Assembly: GCF_040412425.1 (NCBI RefSeq)
Contig: NC_089777.1
Location: forward strand, 37,368,537-37,432,536
From: Macrobrachium rosenbergii
Lineage: Eukaryota > Arthropoda > Malacostraca > Decapoda > Palaemonidae
DNA: 64,000 nt
Reading direction: 5' to 3'
Made by a program: the position numbers and the translations under genes. The stretch's first letter is position 1, and each line of letters begins with the position of its first letter. The notes beneath the pieces are model-generated. The model saw only the letters and a program-made list of their open reading frames with translations, ran no database searches and had not been told where the DNA came from. Positions 28,801 through 36,569 of this stretch are shown piece by piece.

Positions 28801-29222
28801 GTTGGCTTACATCAAGACTCACCACTTAGTATATAAACAAGAAGACTGGCTGACTCTACAGTATACCTATACGAAGATGTTTTTTTATGATGTACTCCTG
28901 CTATATAATTTCATTTGTTTAAACTGATTTAAAATTTGTGCATCATGCTCTTATCAATTGTTTTTACCTAGTATTAACTGGGTCTGAAGCATTTTTGTTT
29001 TTTGATTTCAGAGCCATGGAAACTGAAGTTCGGCAGAGAAAGCGACGAGAGCGCCAAGAAGCAAGGGCTGCCAAGGTCAAGGACATAGTGGAGAAGCAAC
29101 GAGCCAACGAAATATGGGAGGCGAGAAAGAGGTTAATCTTTAAACCCCTTAGCATTTGTGTTGCCTTTGTTGTTCTGGGTCTTGGAGGAGGTGCTCTTAT
29201 ATACCGCTACTTTCACGCGTAG
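8337..29222 (+). CDS. Ptp61F: Non-receptor protein tyrosine phosphatase, PTP1B/TC-PTP/Ptp61F type (8 exons, 5' end missing)
   Basis: Eight exons join in frame with GT-AG introns of 651, 195, 4397, 215, 6404, 3037 and 4688 bp, giving 432 residues and a stop. Seen (residue 1 = first codon of the first exon): NRYRDV and DYINAS (phosphotyrosine loop region), [11 protein letters not shown], the WPDFGVP loop with general acid Asp165, the P-loop [10 protein letters not shown] with nucleophile Cys199 and Arg205, and the Q-loop QTPDQ with Gln247. A proline-rich acidic linker, a basic stretch (370-403) and a hydrophobic tail (409-427) follow. Known of the family: dephosphorylates phosphotyrosine on receptors and JAK/STAT or insulin pathway proteins; the tail anchors the enzyme on the ER facing the cytosol, and proline motifs bind SH3 adaptors. 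Inferred: an ER-anchored PTP1B-like enzyme. The N-terminal exon(s) with the start codon are not identified, so the model is 5' partial. The catalytic core looks intact, so I read it as a live gene. Confidence 0.88.
8511..9035. mobile_element. Two MITEs with CAGTAAACCCCC ends in inverted orientation, intron 1
   Basis: The first copy starts CAGTAAACCCCC after TA at 8509-8510, only 15 bases past the exon-a donor, and is an internally deleted version. The second runs in reverse (about 8712-9035) and ends GGGGGTGTTTACTG before TA at 9036-9037. Together they form a large palindrome. Both match the complete copy at 62915-63262, including TATAAGCATTTTTACAGGG and CACTAATTACTGTATTTTCAT. No coding capacity. 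Confidence 0.75.
9147..9281 (+). CDS. Ptp61F: PTP exon b
   Basis: 45 codons, phase 0 at both ends, acceptor gatcag and a strong donor gtaagt. It encodes the conserved block [13 protein letters not shown], then HFWLMVWQQ and IIMLN, which form the central beta sheet of classical PTP domains. The block continues directly from DYINASLVK of the previous exon, which confirms the splice. Confidence 0.92.
9477..9610 (+). CDS. Ptp61F: PTP exon c
   Basis: 134 bases, entering in phase 0 and leaving in phase 2 (final AG). Acceptor atcacag, donor gtttgt. It opens with IKCHQYWP, the family's K-C-x-x-Y-W-P block, followed by a variable acidic stretch and a strand ending in YNYTTLR. The split Arg codon AG/A is completed by the first base of the exon at 14008, so no exon is missing across the 4.4-kb intron. 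Confidence 0.9.
9625..10260 (-). pseudogene. Ty3/gypsy pol remnant: protease-RT linker and start of reverse transcriptase
   Basis: Reading from 10260 down on the minus strand: [20 protein letters not shown], then [20 protein letters not shown] (linker before the reverse transcriptase), [13 protein letters not shown] with [14 protein letters not shown], and after a frameshift [20 protein letters not shown]. These are the typical order and motifs at the start of a Ty3/gypsy reverse transcriptase. The catalytic part is missing, and the remnant stops just beyond the exon-c donor. Stops and a frameshift make it a dead fragment. Confidence 0.78.
10313..10530 (-). repeat. Decapod SINE-like repeat (tRNA-related)
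   Basis: Contains TCCTAGGGCTGGCCCGAAGG, CTAAGAACCAATTGGTTACC, GGGACCTACAGCTTATTGTG and GCGAGAAATGAATTTCTATC, a block I recognise from many decapod sequences. Near the right end GGAGACTCAAACGC looks like a decayed complement of a Pol III B box (GGTTCGAATC type), so the SINE would read on the minus strand. A second, truncated copy lies at 13080-13112. Confidence 0.6.
10531..11600. other. Non-coding intron sequence
   Basis: AT-rich, with a short CT tract near 10763-10780. No domain or clear repeat was recognised. Confidence 0.45.
12190..12420 (+). pseudogene. Possible retroelement RNase H fragment
   Basis: [13 protein letters not shown] resembles the SDNTTA block of DIRS-type RNase H, and the DNA GCAAAGAGACTTCCTTCTCC aligns with GCAGAGAGGGACTTTCTTCT of the DIRS copy near 2075-2096. 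The surrounding 11600-12420 is GC-richer than its flanks, which fits decayed coding DNA. The frames are badly broken. Family assignment is tentative. Confidence 0.4.
12511..12652. repeat. 142-bp near-perfect hairpin
   Basis: Arms 12511-12578 and 12585-12652 are reverse complements around a 6-base loop GAGACA, with only a few mismatches and one indel. The inner stem is GCTAGGAC/GTCCTAGC and the outer stem includes CTTTTTAAACAG/CTGTTTAAAAAG. No ORF function: the 118-aa minus ORF across it is a shadow. Likely a small foldback MITE or a hairpin RNA source. Confidence 0.85.
13080..13112. repeat. Truncated SINE copy (33 bp)
   Basis: AACTCTCCTAGGGCTGGCCC and the following GAAGGATTAGAC match the left end of the repeat at 10313-10530 almost base for base. 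Unrelated AT-rich sequence follows. Confidence 0.6.
13395..13705 (-). pseudogene. Jockey-like non-LTR retrotransposon RNase H end
   Basis: On the minus strand from 13705: [20 protein letters not shown], then [33 protein letters not shown] and [20 protein letters not shown]. The final LRIGHTxLTHGYL motif is characteristic of the C-terminal end of Jockey-type ORF2, just before a cysteine motif that is missing here. It is open over this stretch but truncated at both ends. Confidence 0.8.
14008..14233 (+). CDS. Ptp61F: PTP exon d: WPD loop and catalytic P-loop
   Basis: 226 bases (1 + 75 codons), acceptor tttacag, donor gtaatt. It encodes [14 protein letters not shown] with the general-acid Asp, then [17 protein letters not shown], a perfect C-x5-R phosphatase signature; the Cys codon is at 14174-14176. 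No disruptive change is visible. The whole active-site pair sits in this one exon. Confidence 0.95.
14449..14610 (+). CDS. Ptp61F: PTP exon e: Q-loop, end of catalytic domain
   Basis: 54 codons, phase 0 at both ends, acceptor attgacag, donor gtatgt. It encodes [20 protein letters not shown] and then [16 protein letters not shown]. The QTPDQ segment is the Q-loop; its first Gln corresponds to the water-positioning Gln of PTP1B. The catalytic domain ends here. Confidence 0.93.
14611..15457. other. Start of intron 5, unique AT-rich sequence
   Basis: No coding or repeat structure recognised apart from a short direct repeat (AATGTGGGTTTTAATTTTAG twice, 14819-14863). Confidence 0.45.
15458..15802. 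mobile_element. 345-bp MITE with CAGGCAGTCCCCGGTTTACGAC ends
   Basis: Flanked by TA at 15456-15457 and 15803-15804. Starts CAGGCAGTCCCCGGTTTACG and ends with the inverted form TAAACCGGGGACTGCCTG. Inside, GTCGTAAACC-type words recur. The outermost 14 bases equal those of the MITE at 3229-3448, but the adjacent core (TTTACGACG against TTATTGGC) differs, so it is a sister family. Confidence 0.8.
16207..16282. repeat. (CT)n microsatellite
   Basis: About 38 uninterrupted CT units. It creates a spurious Arg-Glu repeat ORF on the minus strand, which is not a gene. Confidence 0.95.
16730..16833. repeat. Two adjacent (CT)n microsatellites
   Basis: CT runs at 16730-16752 and about 16764-16833, separated by ATGCAGTAAACAT. 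Confidence 0.95.
17102..19337. mobile_element. Element with piggyBac-like ends carrying a 380-bp satellite
   Basis: Flanked by TTAA at 17098-17101 and 19338-19341. The left end CCCTTAAAGGCCGA and right end TCGGCGTTTAAGGG are inverted copies with one mismatch. A TTAA duplication with CCC-initial ends is the hallmark of piggyBac-type elements. There is no transposase; the interior is satellite DNA. The flanks continue the same 19-bp tandem array (GAAAGTGTTTAAGTGCATA) on both sides, so the insertion point is exact. Confidence 0.75.
17545..19255. repeat. ~380-bp tandem satellite, about 4.5 copies
   Basis: ACCATAAATCGAAATATTGT begins units at 17581, 17961, 18362, 18722 and 19102 (spacings 380, 401, 360, 380). 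Each unit then has GTGCTAGAGACTTCC, GAATATTACTAGAATGTAAG, TACAATTGCG, a TTCGGTC...GACCGAA hairpin (decayed in some units) and TTTATATGAAAATATTTC. Units differ by small indels, so they diverged after amplification. No shared ORF. Confidence 0.85.
19357..19425. repeat. Short tandem repeat, about 22 bp x 3
   Basis: TAAGAGTGTGGGAAAGGTT-type units occur three times just right of the 19-bp array. Confidence 0.6.
19616..19724. repeat. 36-bp tandem repeat, 3 copies
   Basis: TAGTATGTTATACAAGTTTT with GTAAATCCCTATAGTT follows itself three times with identical copies. It produces an apparent repeated peptide in the + frame, with no sign of being a gene. Confidence 0.85.
19730..21000. other. Rest of intron 5, AT-rich with short CT/GA runs
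   Basis: Small microsatellites at about 20211-20230 (CT), 20440-20457 (GA) and 20707-20728 (GA). Nothing else recognised. Confidence 0.5.
21015..21189 (+). CDS. Ptp61F: PTP exon f: acidic, proline-rich linker
   Basis: 175 bases, entering in phase 0 and leaving in phase 1 (final G), acceptor ttacag, donor gtgtgc, which is weaker than its neighbours. It is rich in Ser, Glu and Asp with the motif [12 protein letters not shown]. In Ptp61F and PTP1B, PxxP motifs in this linker bind SH3 domains (Dock in flies, p130Cas in mammals). Frame continuity with exons e and g supports it; sequence conservation is naturally low here. Confidence 0.8.
21892..22047. mobile_element. 156-bp MITE related to the CAGTCCCCGGTTATCGG family, intron 6
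   Basis: Begins CAGGAGGTCCCCGGTTATCG and ends CCAATAACCGGGGACTGCTTG before TA (22048-22049). The inside has the family's GCGACGAAAATCAGCGATTT-type text. Same group as 3229-3448 and 38519-39039. Confidence 0.7.
22350..23740 (+). pseudogene. Second DIRS-type remnant (reverse transcriptase), intron 6
   Basis: From 23259 the + frames show [20 protein letters not shown], then [20 protein letters not shown] (the second Asp pair of the palm), and in a shifted frame [14 protein letters not shown] and [12 protein letters not shown]. The order matches FGLS-PQVFT...LDDW...YLGM of the copy at 830-1760. Upstream frames to about 22350 are too decayed to assign but have similar GC-richer composition. The Tyr/Leu before DD is Ile here, and stops are frequent: a dead copy. 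Confidence 0.65.
24003..24150. repeat. Tandem duplication of ~60 bp, two copies
   Basis: GAGTTTTTGTGTTATACTGG with TTGACAGTGGAGAAATGTG is followed by a second, slightly diverged copy (GAGTTTTTGTTATACTGGTT). Confidence 0.6.
24227..24323 (+). CDS. Ptp61F: PTP exon g: second proline/serine-rich linker segment
   Basis: 97 bases, phase 1 in and phase 2 out, acceptor atttacag and a strong donor gtaagt. It encodes [17 protein letters not shown], a second PxxP cluster, then a Ser/Pro/Asn-rich low-complexity stretch. The phases match both neighbours exactly (GAG across the 5' junction, ATA across the 3' junction). It could be a cassette exon, but 97 bases is not a multiple of 3, so skipping it would change the reading frame of the tail anchor. 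Confidence 0.78.
24426..27081. mobile_element. 2.7-kb CT-rich composite element with CAGTAGACTCCC end, intron 7
   Basis: Starts CAGTAGACTCCCACTTTCTG after TA (24424-24425). The right end reads GTTGGGCCACTG before TA (27082-27083), an imperfect inverted copy. The right part (AGTAATTAGTGAATAG, AAATTCGCAAATTGGCGAAA) resembles the MITE at 62915-63262. The middle is a tandem array whose units each carry a long CT tract. No transposase. Confidence 0.55.
25268..26270. repeat. Tandem array of ~170-280-bp units, each with a (CT)n tract
   Basis: Each unit reads TACATAGCCTTTAATAAAAA, ATATCAATAAA-like, ACAGAATCCATTCATACTGT, AATCAACCTAGAAATATTTA, AAATCTGAATTTCATACTTA, CACCAGTAGCAAGTTCTC and then a CT tract. 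CT tracts at about 25268-25355, 25531-25621, 25803-25887, 26056-26070 and 26249-26268. Unit length varies mainly through the CT tract. Decayed related units continue to about 26870. Confidence 0.85.
27178..27620 (+). pseudogene. Probable DIRS left-end and coding fragment, intron 7
   Basis: TTTAGCCCACATTCATGGTC at about 27230 matches the inverted ends of the DIRS copy at 52995-56420 (TTAGCCCACATTCACAGTCT). A 125-aa + ORF (27243-27620) follows and runs into the RTE-like remnant. Coding similarity is too weak to name a domain. Confidence 0.4.
27780..28860 (+). pseudogene. RTE-like non-LTR reverse transcriptase remnant, intron 7
   Basis: Across frames on +: [20 protein letters not shown] (NGKAxG block), [14 protein letters not shown] (SNYRxI), [10 protein letters not shown] (GRSTxDAIF), [20 protein letters not shown] (F-x-D-L-x-K-A-F-D-x-V-P, with the catalytic Asp replaced by Phe-Leu-Glu context) and [11 protein letters not shown] (GVHQGSxLSP). 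These are ordered motifs of an RTE-type reverse transcriptase. Several stops and shifts and the altered catalytic residues make it inactive. Confidence 0.8.
29012..29222 (+). CDS. Ptp61F: PTP exon h: basic region and C-terminal tail anchor, stop TAG
   Basis: Acceptor gatttcag; 211 coding bases ending in TAG at 29220-29222. It begins [15 protein letters not shown], a highly charged segment likely to form a helix (residues 370-403), then [20 protein letters not shown] as one membrane span and a short luminal end RYFHA. Such a single C-terminal span fits the ER tail anchor of PTP1B and the membrane isoform of Ptp61F. The exon starts with GCCATGG, a good Kozak context, but a protein starting there would lack the phosphatase. 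Confidence 0.88.
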
Positions 29223-29465
29223 TAATTTATTCGCATACAAAACCTTATAACTTGTATATGTATCAAAAGAAGTCATCAATATATTTCATGAAACAATGGA
29301 TTATGCTGTATGGAGATATAGCATAGTATGTCAGTGCTCATGTTCAAAAGAAATAGTTTTTCACATAAGAATACAGAGTATCTCTGTCGCATATTGTCCT
29401 TTGGACATCACTCAAGCATGGTAAGGTCCATGGCCAAGTCAGGGTAACGTAACCAATGAAATAAA
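29223..29465 (+). other. Ptp61F: Likely start of the phosphatase 3' UTR, with a candidate poly(A) signal
   Basis: AT-rich non-coding sequence follows the stop. A canonical AATAAA lies at 29460-29465, about 240 bases after the stop. More AATAAA hexamers occur further on (for example near 29970), so the true cleavage site cannot be fixed from sequence. Confidence 0.35.
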
Positions 29466-32400
29466 TGCGCTAGATATTCTAGCATGGATTTATTATTTAT
29501 TTATTTTTTTTATATAAAATTATTGTGCTGGTAAGGGACTTGTATTTTACATTCAGAAATAATGAATGTTCAATTTTTTCCCTTTTCCTCAATTTGGTAA
29601 GTAATTGTCATTTGCAATAATCATTGGTCATTGCTTGAGACAAGAGGGCTTTGCCCATAATTTTTTTTTCTTGTTTTTCAAAACCATCAATTATATCACA
29701 GCATTATTTATTACACTTTAGTCTTCACAAACCTTGTGTACCTCATACCAGAATAACAATTAGAAGATTGGTTGCTTGCTGGTTGGCATTATGGCACCTC
29801 AGACCTATGAGTCTGTGTAGTTAACGACCTAATTTTTTTTTTGTGCATACAATACTTTGTTGTTAGCAAGTCCCATCTGATTTTCCCTTTCCTTATGCTA
29901 TTTTTCTATTATTATTTTTCTTCCTAAAATCTTATTTGATTGAAAATGTGCACTTGCTCAGTGAATTTTATTAATAAAAACAAATTTCAAGTATTTTCAT
30001 CTGTTTCAGTGCACTTTGTTAATGGTGATCACTGTTTTGCTGGTGAGAAGTGCTTATGCTGCCTTGCTCTTCCTTGTTGGGTGGCAGTTAAAGTGCAGTT
30101 TCATTGTGCACAGCAATTATTGACAAGGGAAATGAGTTGTTTGTGTTCAGGCCAGTAAGAAATTATTTGACTGGAAGAGAGTCAACAGTGGACTCACCAA
30201 TGTTTCTAATGTGGAGGGTTTTGCAGCTAGAGTTATTTGACTTCATTTTCATGAAGAGTTATATGACTGTATTGCCACTTGAGTCATACAAGCCTTCTAG
30301 TCTGGGACTTTCAAATACAATGCCTGGGATTTTGGCATACTTTTACCTTTGGAAGTGCCTGAAACCTGCCAAGGGTGTTACACAGCCTCAGCCCAGGTTT
30401 AGTGGAGAAAACCACTAGGAATTTTGAAGAAGTTTTAAATGTGAAGAAGACCAGCTGATCAGCAGTCACAATGCAGCACCCAAAGGGTTAACTACCAGGA
30501 ATTCATAGACACAAGAAAGGATGGCAGTGGTTAACGTTATTGGCATTTATAATGAAAGTCCTGGACTTGCATCACAATGAGGATTCTGTTTCAGCCAATC
30601 GTACTGATGGTAATCGGTGATTAGAAACTTGATTTTAACTTACTAACCAGAGATCTCAGGCTCATTTGAAAGTTTTAGATTTTATAATCTACAGCCAGTC
30701 TGTGTTGCTGAGTATTTCATCCATAGATTGGGGGTCAACTGGAGTATTTCTCGCCTACAACTTTATTAAAAAAAATTTTAATGCTGTATGGGTGCACTCC
30801 AGGGGTTTAGATGGACATGGGACTGTCAACAACAGAAGTGGCAGTATGACTTATAGTGATTATATACACTCTTCCTTATGCAATACTGGTATTTTGTTTG
30901 TCTGTGATTGTGTTAATAATCAAACCAGCACCTGCCTTGAACAGTTTACTGGTAACACTACCAATTCAACCAGAATTTTAACAATCGTTGTGCTAATGTT
31001 CTGTTGGTGATATTAAGGGCTTCCATATTGCCACACCTGAAGGTTTGGCTACATGACTGAAGCAGGACATAGTCTTTTCCTGGATCTCCAGCAACCGATA
31101 TGATCTTTATCTCTGAGAGGTTACTGTACAGAATGCAACACTCTCAGTTGGCACCCACCCTGGCATAATTCTTATAAGTTCTTGCAGGTGATTGTGGAGT
31201 CTTGGAGGGGATTTTTCAGACCTGCAGACAGGATAATCTGGTTTAATAAACCTTGATTTGTCCCTATCATGGCTGTTTTTGAGTCACTAATCTTTGCCTC
31301 CATCATTCTCTGAAGTTCCATGCATGATCACTCAGCACTATGTGAATGTTGATTAGTTTTACAACCTGGCCACTTCTTGAGTGCCAGGTTTTCCTGTCTT
31401 TAGGCATCAACTCTACCTCTGTCAGTGTGGGAAATGATGTGGATAAAGGAGTTTTCCCAGCATGAGGAATTCCCACCCTGCATATTTCGCAAGAGATGGT
31501 CTGGCGAAGTAATTTCACCAGATATTGGAGATAGTCAGATATCAATTTTTTTACAAAACAATCCTCTCCAAGAATAGGATTTATATTACGTACCTTCACC
31601 CATTCACACTGGATGTTGGCTTATGGTTCCTGGAGAACCCTTCATTTATCTACTTCCTAATCCTTCACCTTTAGTGGTTTCATTGTCGAAGAGAATTACA
31701 GTTGTTGATCCATATTGTAGGTTCAGTCCTTGGATTACATTGACTGTGTTAGGCTGCCACTTCTTTCAGAGGACCAAAGAACACCTAGTAGTTCCCAAGA
31801 CAGTTGAATGCTGGCAACTTGAGATGATGTTAATCTTCCTTAATTGCTGGCACTGGCATTTTACCAGATGAGAGAATTCTGTTGCCTCAGTTAGGTTGCT
31901 TTCAACCCCTTTTGAGCATGTCATCAAATCAAGTTCCCTGACATCGACCTGGGAAGGACAAATTTTCAGGTTACTAGTTCTTACTGTTAGACAGATTCTA
32001 GCTCTCCTGACAAGCATTGTAGTTCTGTTTTTGAACTGTAGAAATGTGTAACTATCTTGTCCTCTCCAGCTACCTAATACTGACTTGTACAGATCATCGG
32101 TCGTATTAGTGCTACAAACTGTGAGGCCTTTCCTTTTGGCTTTCAAACCTTCCCTGAATGTGTATACCCTTCCTTGCTTTGGAGGATCTATATCAAGCTT
32201 AATAATTTTAATAAGCTCTACCTCCTGCATTTGTCCAGATTTTATCTGCAAAGTTTCCATCCTTAGGAATCTACATGGTCCTCACTTTGGTAATACTGTA
32301 CCTTGGGAATATTCCACTTCTTTGACTGCAAGACAGTATTATGGAAAAATGATGATCTAGTCGTTTGCTGGGATGACAGCCAAGTGTGTAACCATCAACA

Positions 32401-35400
32401 TAAGCATTGGACCTGCAAGGTAGGAGGCACATAGATGATTTTTGTGACTCACCACAAGCTTTTAACTTTAGGATCAACCTGCTTTCCTAGTCATGGAAAA
32501 TGGAGCATGGATGAGAGAAGAGCAGTCTTTCCTCAACAAGAGTTGCCTTTCCCAGATCTTCAACCTAACTTCTTGGCAATTGTACAGGTGGTCTGCACCT
32601 CTCTTCCTGAGAAACAGGAGACCTGCAAGAGGTCTCCTCAAGAACCAGAGTAGACAAAGTTATGGCTGTCTTCCAGGTGCATCTTGCTTGAACAGTTACC
32701 TAGTATATTGTGTCCTTGTGACAGAGGTAGCTCTAAAAGGCAGAGATGTCTGTGGCTGGTTGTTACAATAATGCCAAAAGTTCCATGGCCTTTAGTCATT
32801 TCACTTCCTTGGGACTTAGGTGTTGGTTGGCTGTATCCTGAAATACAGCGCTTAGCTCTTCTTATGTCACTGCTTCAGCACCCTGTTCTACCAGGAGTCA
32901 CAGCCACACATTATGCTTAATGATGAAGGTTTCTCTCAAAAAACTTCGTATACCATCTTCAGTGATGCCTGGTTAGATTGTTTTCTCTGTTGGAGGTGAC
33001 CCAGCTAGTTTATGAAGCAGAGGTCATTTGTTAACACTATCCTCAGAACTGTCAGGTACCATCTGATTACTTTTGATTGTATGACTTCACAGATTGAATA
33101 CTCATCCTAAGATTACCCCCTCTTCCAGCCATCAGGAGACCAATTCAGTGGGATAGCAGGGTTAAAAGTTACAGGTACTGTACAGTTTTACCCTTTCTAC
33201 AGGTCACCCTTAGCACCTCAGCCAGATAACCACTTCTTTATCATCCTCAAATCTCAGGGGATGACAGCAATAGGTACAGTTTGCAGTATCTTACAGCTCA
33301 TGATCCTTACACTTATTTCAGTTTTGTGAAGAGATCCAGATCCCTTACTCTTTGACAGCTGTGCAGAATTGTCAGTCTTTGTGACTTCTGGTAGGGGGTT
33401 TATACATCCAAGTGACATGGCACATATTTGACCCAGATTTGTTCTGTAGAACTCTTTGCACTTGGTAACACAATTAGTATACTGTACTCCTTTGAATAAG
33501 CAAAATCTTTGTTTTAACATGCTCTAAAAGTTAGCAATTGCTGTGCCTGGTGAGTGCTTCCTATTACTATGTCTTTGTTACCAAAGTATAATCTAAAAAG
33601 GCAGCCTTTTGTTTTGCAGCATGCTCACAGTTTATACTTCTTTAGATAATACTCCCTGTCCTTTATAGTATTGTTATATTGACTAATCTTTAGCCATTAA
33701 GTTTTCAGTTGGGTCCTTCATTCTAATCATCTCTGTTGGGGATTTTCTTCGTCAGTTCAATCCTCCTTCATAAATTGTGATTCACGCACTGATTTATCAA
33801 ACACAACAAAGAAGAAGTGAGAAATGGTTATAGATCTTGGGTTGAGTCAACTTTATTGCCAACTAAGCCATCTTCAGAGGACCATGTTTCATTTCTTCCT
33901 GGTGGTGTTTGATATATAAAATCACATGTAAATGAAATTAAGGAGTGATATAACTGATAGGTGTGTAGAATACAAATGGAATTTGTTACAAAATTAATTT
34001 TTTTTATACAAACCCATCATTTATGTATGGTGTCCTGCCTCCCAACCCCACTCCTTGCAGCTATATCCAGGCTACTCAAGAAGTGAGGCTCTTAACTTAT
34101 ATGGAGTTGAAGGACCAAGGACATGTGGCCTACTACCAACCAGCCAGCAGACAAGCATCTTCTAATTGTTATTTTGGAATGAATATCCGGGACTCATGAA
34201 GACCCATGATTGGAGCAATGATATAAATAATGGATTTGTAAAAAAAAAAATTCAATTTTGTTAGCTAAAAAATTACATAATTCAAATTTTCACTTCAGGA
34301 TATATTTGGATTTGCATTTGTATGCATATGGATATGTACATTCATTCCTCAGTATTAAGGGATGAGAACTTTCAAAATCTGCAAGTACACTCAAATTTTT
34401 GGGTAGGGATACAGAGTTAGTTCCTTAGGGATAACGTGTATGTCCATTAATGTTTGATAATATTTAAGAATCCATCTCAACAGGTCTTAATTTTTTAAGA
34501 AAGAACCCTCATGTAACACACAGTAGCTCTCACTTGTGTCCACTGAGGAGATAGAAAATACCTAAGAGTACAAAATTCAGTAAACCAAATTCACAAACAG
34601 GCTGTTCACTCAATTACGGAAATTCACACTATTTAACAAATACCATAAAATAAAGAGAATAGAATGTAAATTTTTACAGTGAACTTGAAAACACTAAACA
34701 ATTCAGTAACAAGACAAGTGTAAAATTACATCACAAAGAGAAATGGAATTTCCCCAGCCAGGCAGCAAAGAGAAAATATTAAACTAAATGCAAAATCACC
34801 AGAGAGAATTATACTGAATAATTGAATAACCATATGCTAAGAGAAAAGAAGATTCAACATGCATTTGCAGCCACTTCAAAGGGCCAGTATTTGAGCAGGT
34901 TCCTGTACACAACAAAGTGAAAAGTTAGATTAAACACCCACTATAATGGAAAGGATGAAAATGAGTAAAGTTATTGGTGTATACTGTTAAATGAAAAATT
35001 ACAGAACAATAGTGAAAAGAATGAACAACATTAATCCTGGGGGAGTGATGTAGACATGAAACTTGGCTAGAGGCTTCATCTCAGTCTTTGTTAGACTGGA
35101 TGTCTTTTGTATGGAAGTAAGGCAAGTGATGTTTAATTGGGTTGTAAGGATGCATTTTCCATTGAGTATATTTTCCAGTCAAGAGAACAACAACAAAATT
35201 CCCCATTTCGATTACAGAATATATATACTGTATGTTCTGAGCAGCATACCATGCGACTTAAGTTTGGGTCACTGACTTCGTAAGTGCATGAAGGAGATGT
35301 TCAGTAATGTAGGGAGTGACATGTGACAGTCGTCACAGATACAGTAGTCATTTCCTGGTGTAAATGGGGAGAGAGAACCTTGTCAGCAGGGTTCCTGTAG

Positions 35401-36247
35401 GCACCAGAAGAGTTGAAGACCCAAAGTTACTTGGAAGAGAACTGAGAACTGGGAGGCTGGAGATGAATGGAGATTTGTTGAAGTGAAATACATGAGTGGT
35501 GGAATTTCACAGAAGCACTTTGCATTGCACAGTGTTGGAGGCACTGATGATGGTAGATAATTTTAGCCATGTGATTTTGGTTGACACTGAATGTCAATAG
35601 CACTTAAGTTTTTCATGAACAGACAATCCTGCAGATGCTGAGGAATGAGGGATATCCCTATTGTGTACATATAACATAATTCTTCTATCTCACATCATAT
35701 TGGTATACAAATGATATATATTCACATACATTTATGTGTACATACTATCGGAAGTTATATTACATGATTTAGGTCGAGGGGTATTATTGAGTTCAGAATT
35801 ATTCCGGAAGGGGAAGGGGAAGGGCAGACTTAGTTCTTGTTTAACTAATAACCTGGGGATCATGGCTTGGTAATTTTTTTTTACATAAGCCTATTTTACA
35901 GAAGATAATTCATTCTGCTATTACAGATGTACATGGAGACACATACAAAACTGGAGTGTGTACGTGTGAATGTGTATACATAATGCTAGTGCATACATAC
36001 TGTATTTATACACTGGAAGGTGTTTTGTGTATTCTGTTAGAGAAAATGGTGCTTTCGTTTAATTTATTTTTAATTTTTTAAAGGTGTGTTGAGCATTAAT
36101 TTTTTTATGAAAAAGGTATTTTATGAATTTATTTTTAATTTTTAATGACCTATCAAGACAAACATGATTGTGCCCAAATTTTTTTCTCCTGCCCTTATTT
36201 TCTTACATCGTTCATTTTGGGTTTCATAAAGGCATTGATTTGCTTAT
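29466..36247. other. Gene-free stretch after the phosphatase
   Basis: Many short ORFs (up to 164 codons on minus, 31766-32260) but none with a recognisable domain, and no splice-linked conserved blocks. Part of 29466 onward may be 3' UTR. About 31600-33200 is less AT-rich than its flanks and may be old retroelement debris. The only clear structure is the inverted repeat at 34000-34250. Confidence 0.45.
34004..34250. repeat. Inverted repeat of ~28 bp around ~190 bp
   Basis: TTTTATACAAACCCATCATT at the left pairs with AATAATGGATTTGTAAAAAA at the right (34224-34248). The A/T-rich arms and ACAAAYCCAT-type core resemble the alternating repeats in the DIRS tail at 4272-4561, so it may be a lone DIRS end. 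Inferred. Confidence 0.45.
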
Positions 36248-36414
36248 TATGTTACCTGTCTTTTCGTATTAATTCCCATTTGTGGTGATAATGACAAATG
36301 TAGGGTAAATTTAACAGTGCTCATACAGATTATTTAGATTCAAGTGAAATACAGTAGTTTTAGTTTTTGCTGCTAAAAGTACTGTTCTATTTAATATGGA
36401 ACACTGGTTATGTA

Positions 36415-36522
<108 letters not shown>

Positions 36523-36569
36523 TGTGTATATATTTTTTCATATATTTCTCCATTATTTTTATATAACCT

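Noticed and set aside
31766..32260. 164-codon minus-strand ORF
   Set aside because: Longest ORF of the 29-36 kb interval, but no recognisable domain, no homologous motif and no splice partner; could be chance or old repeat debris.
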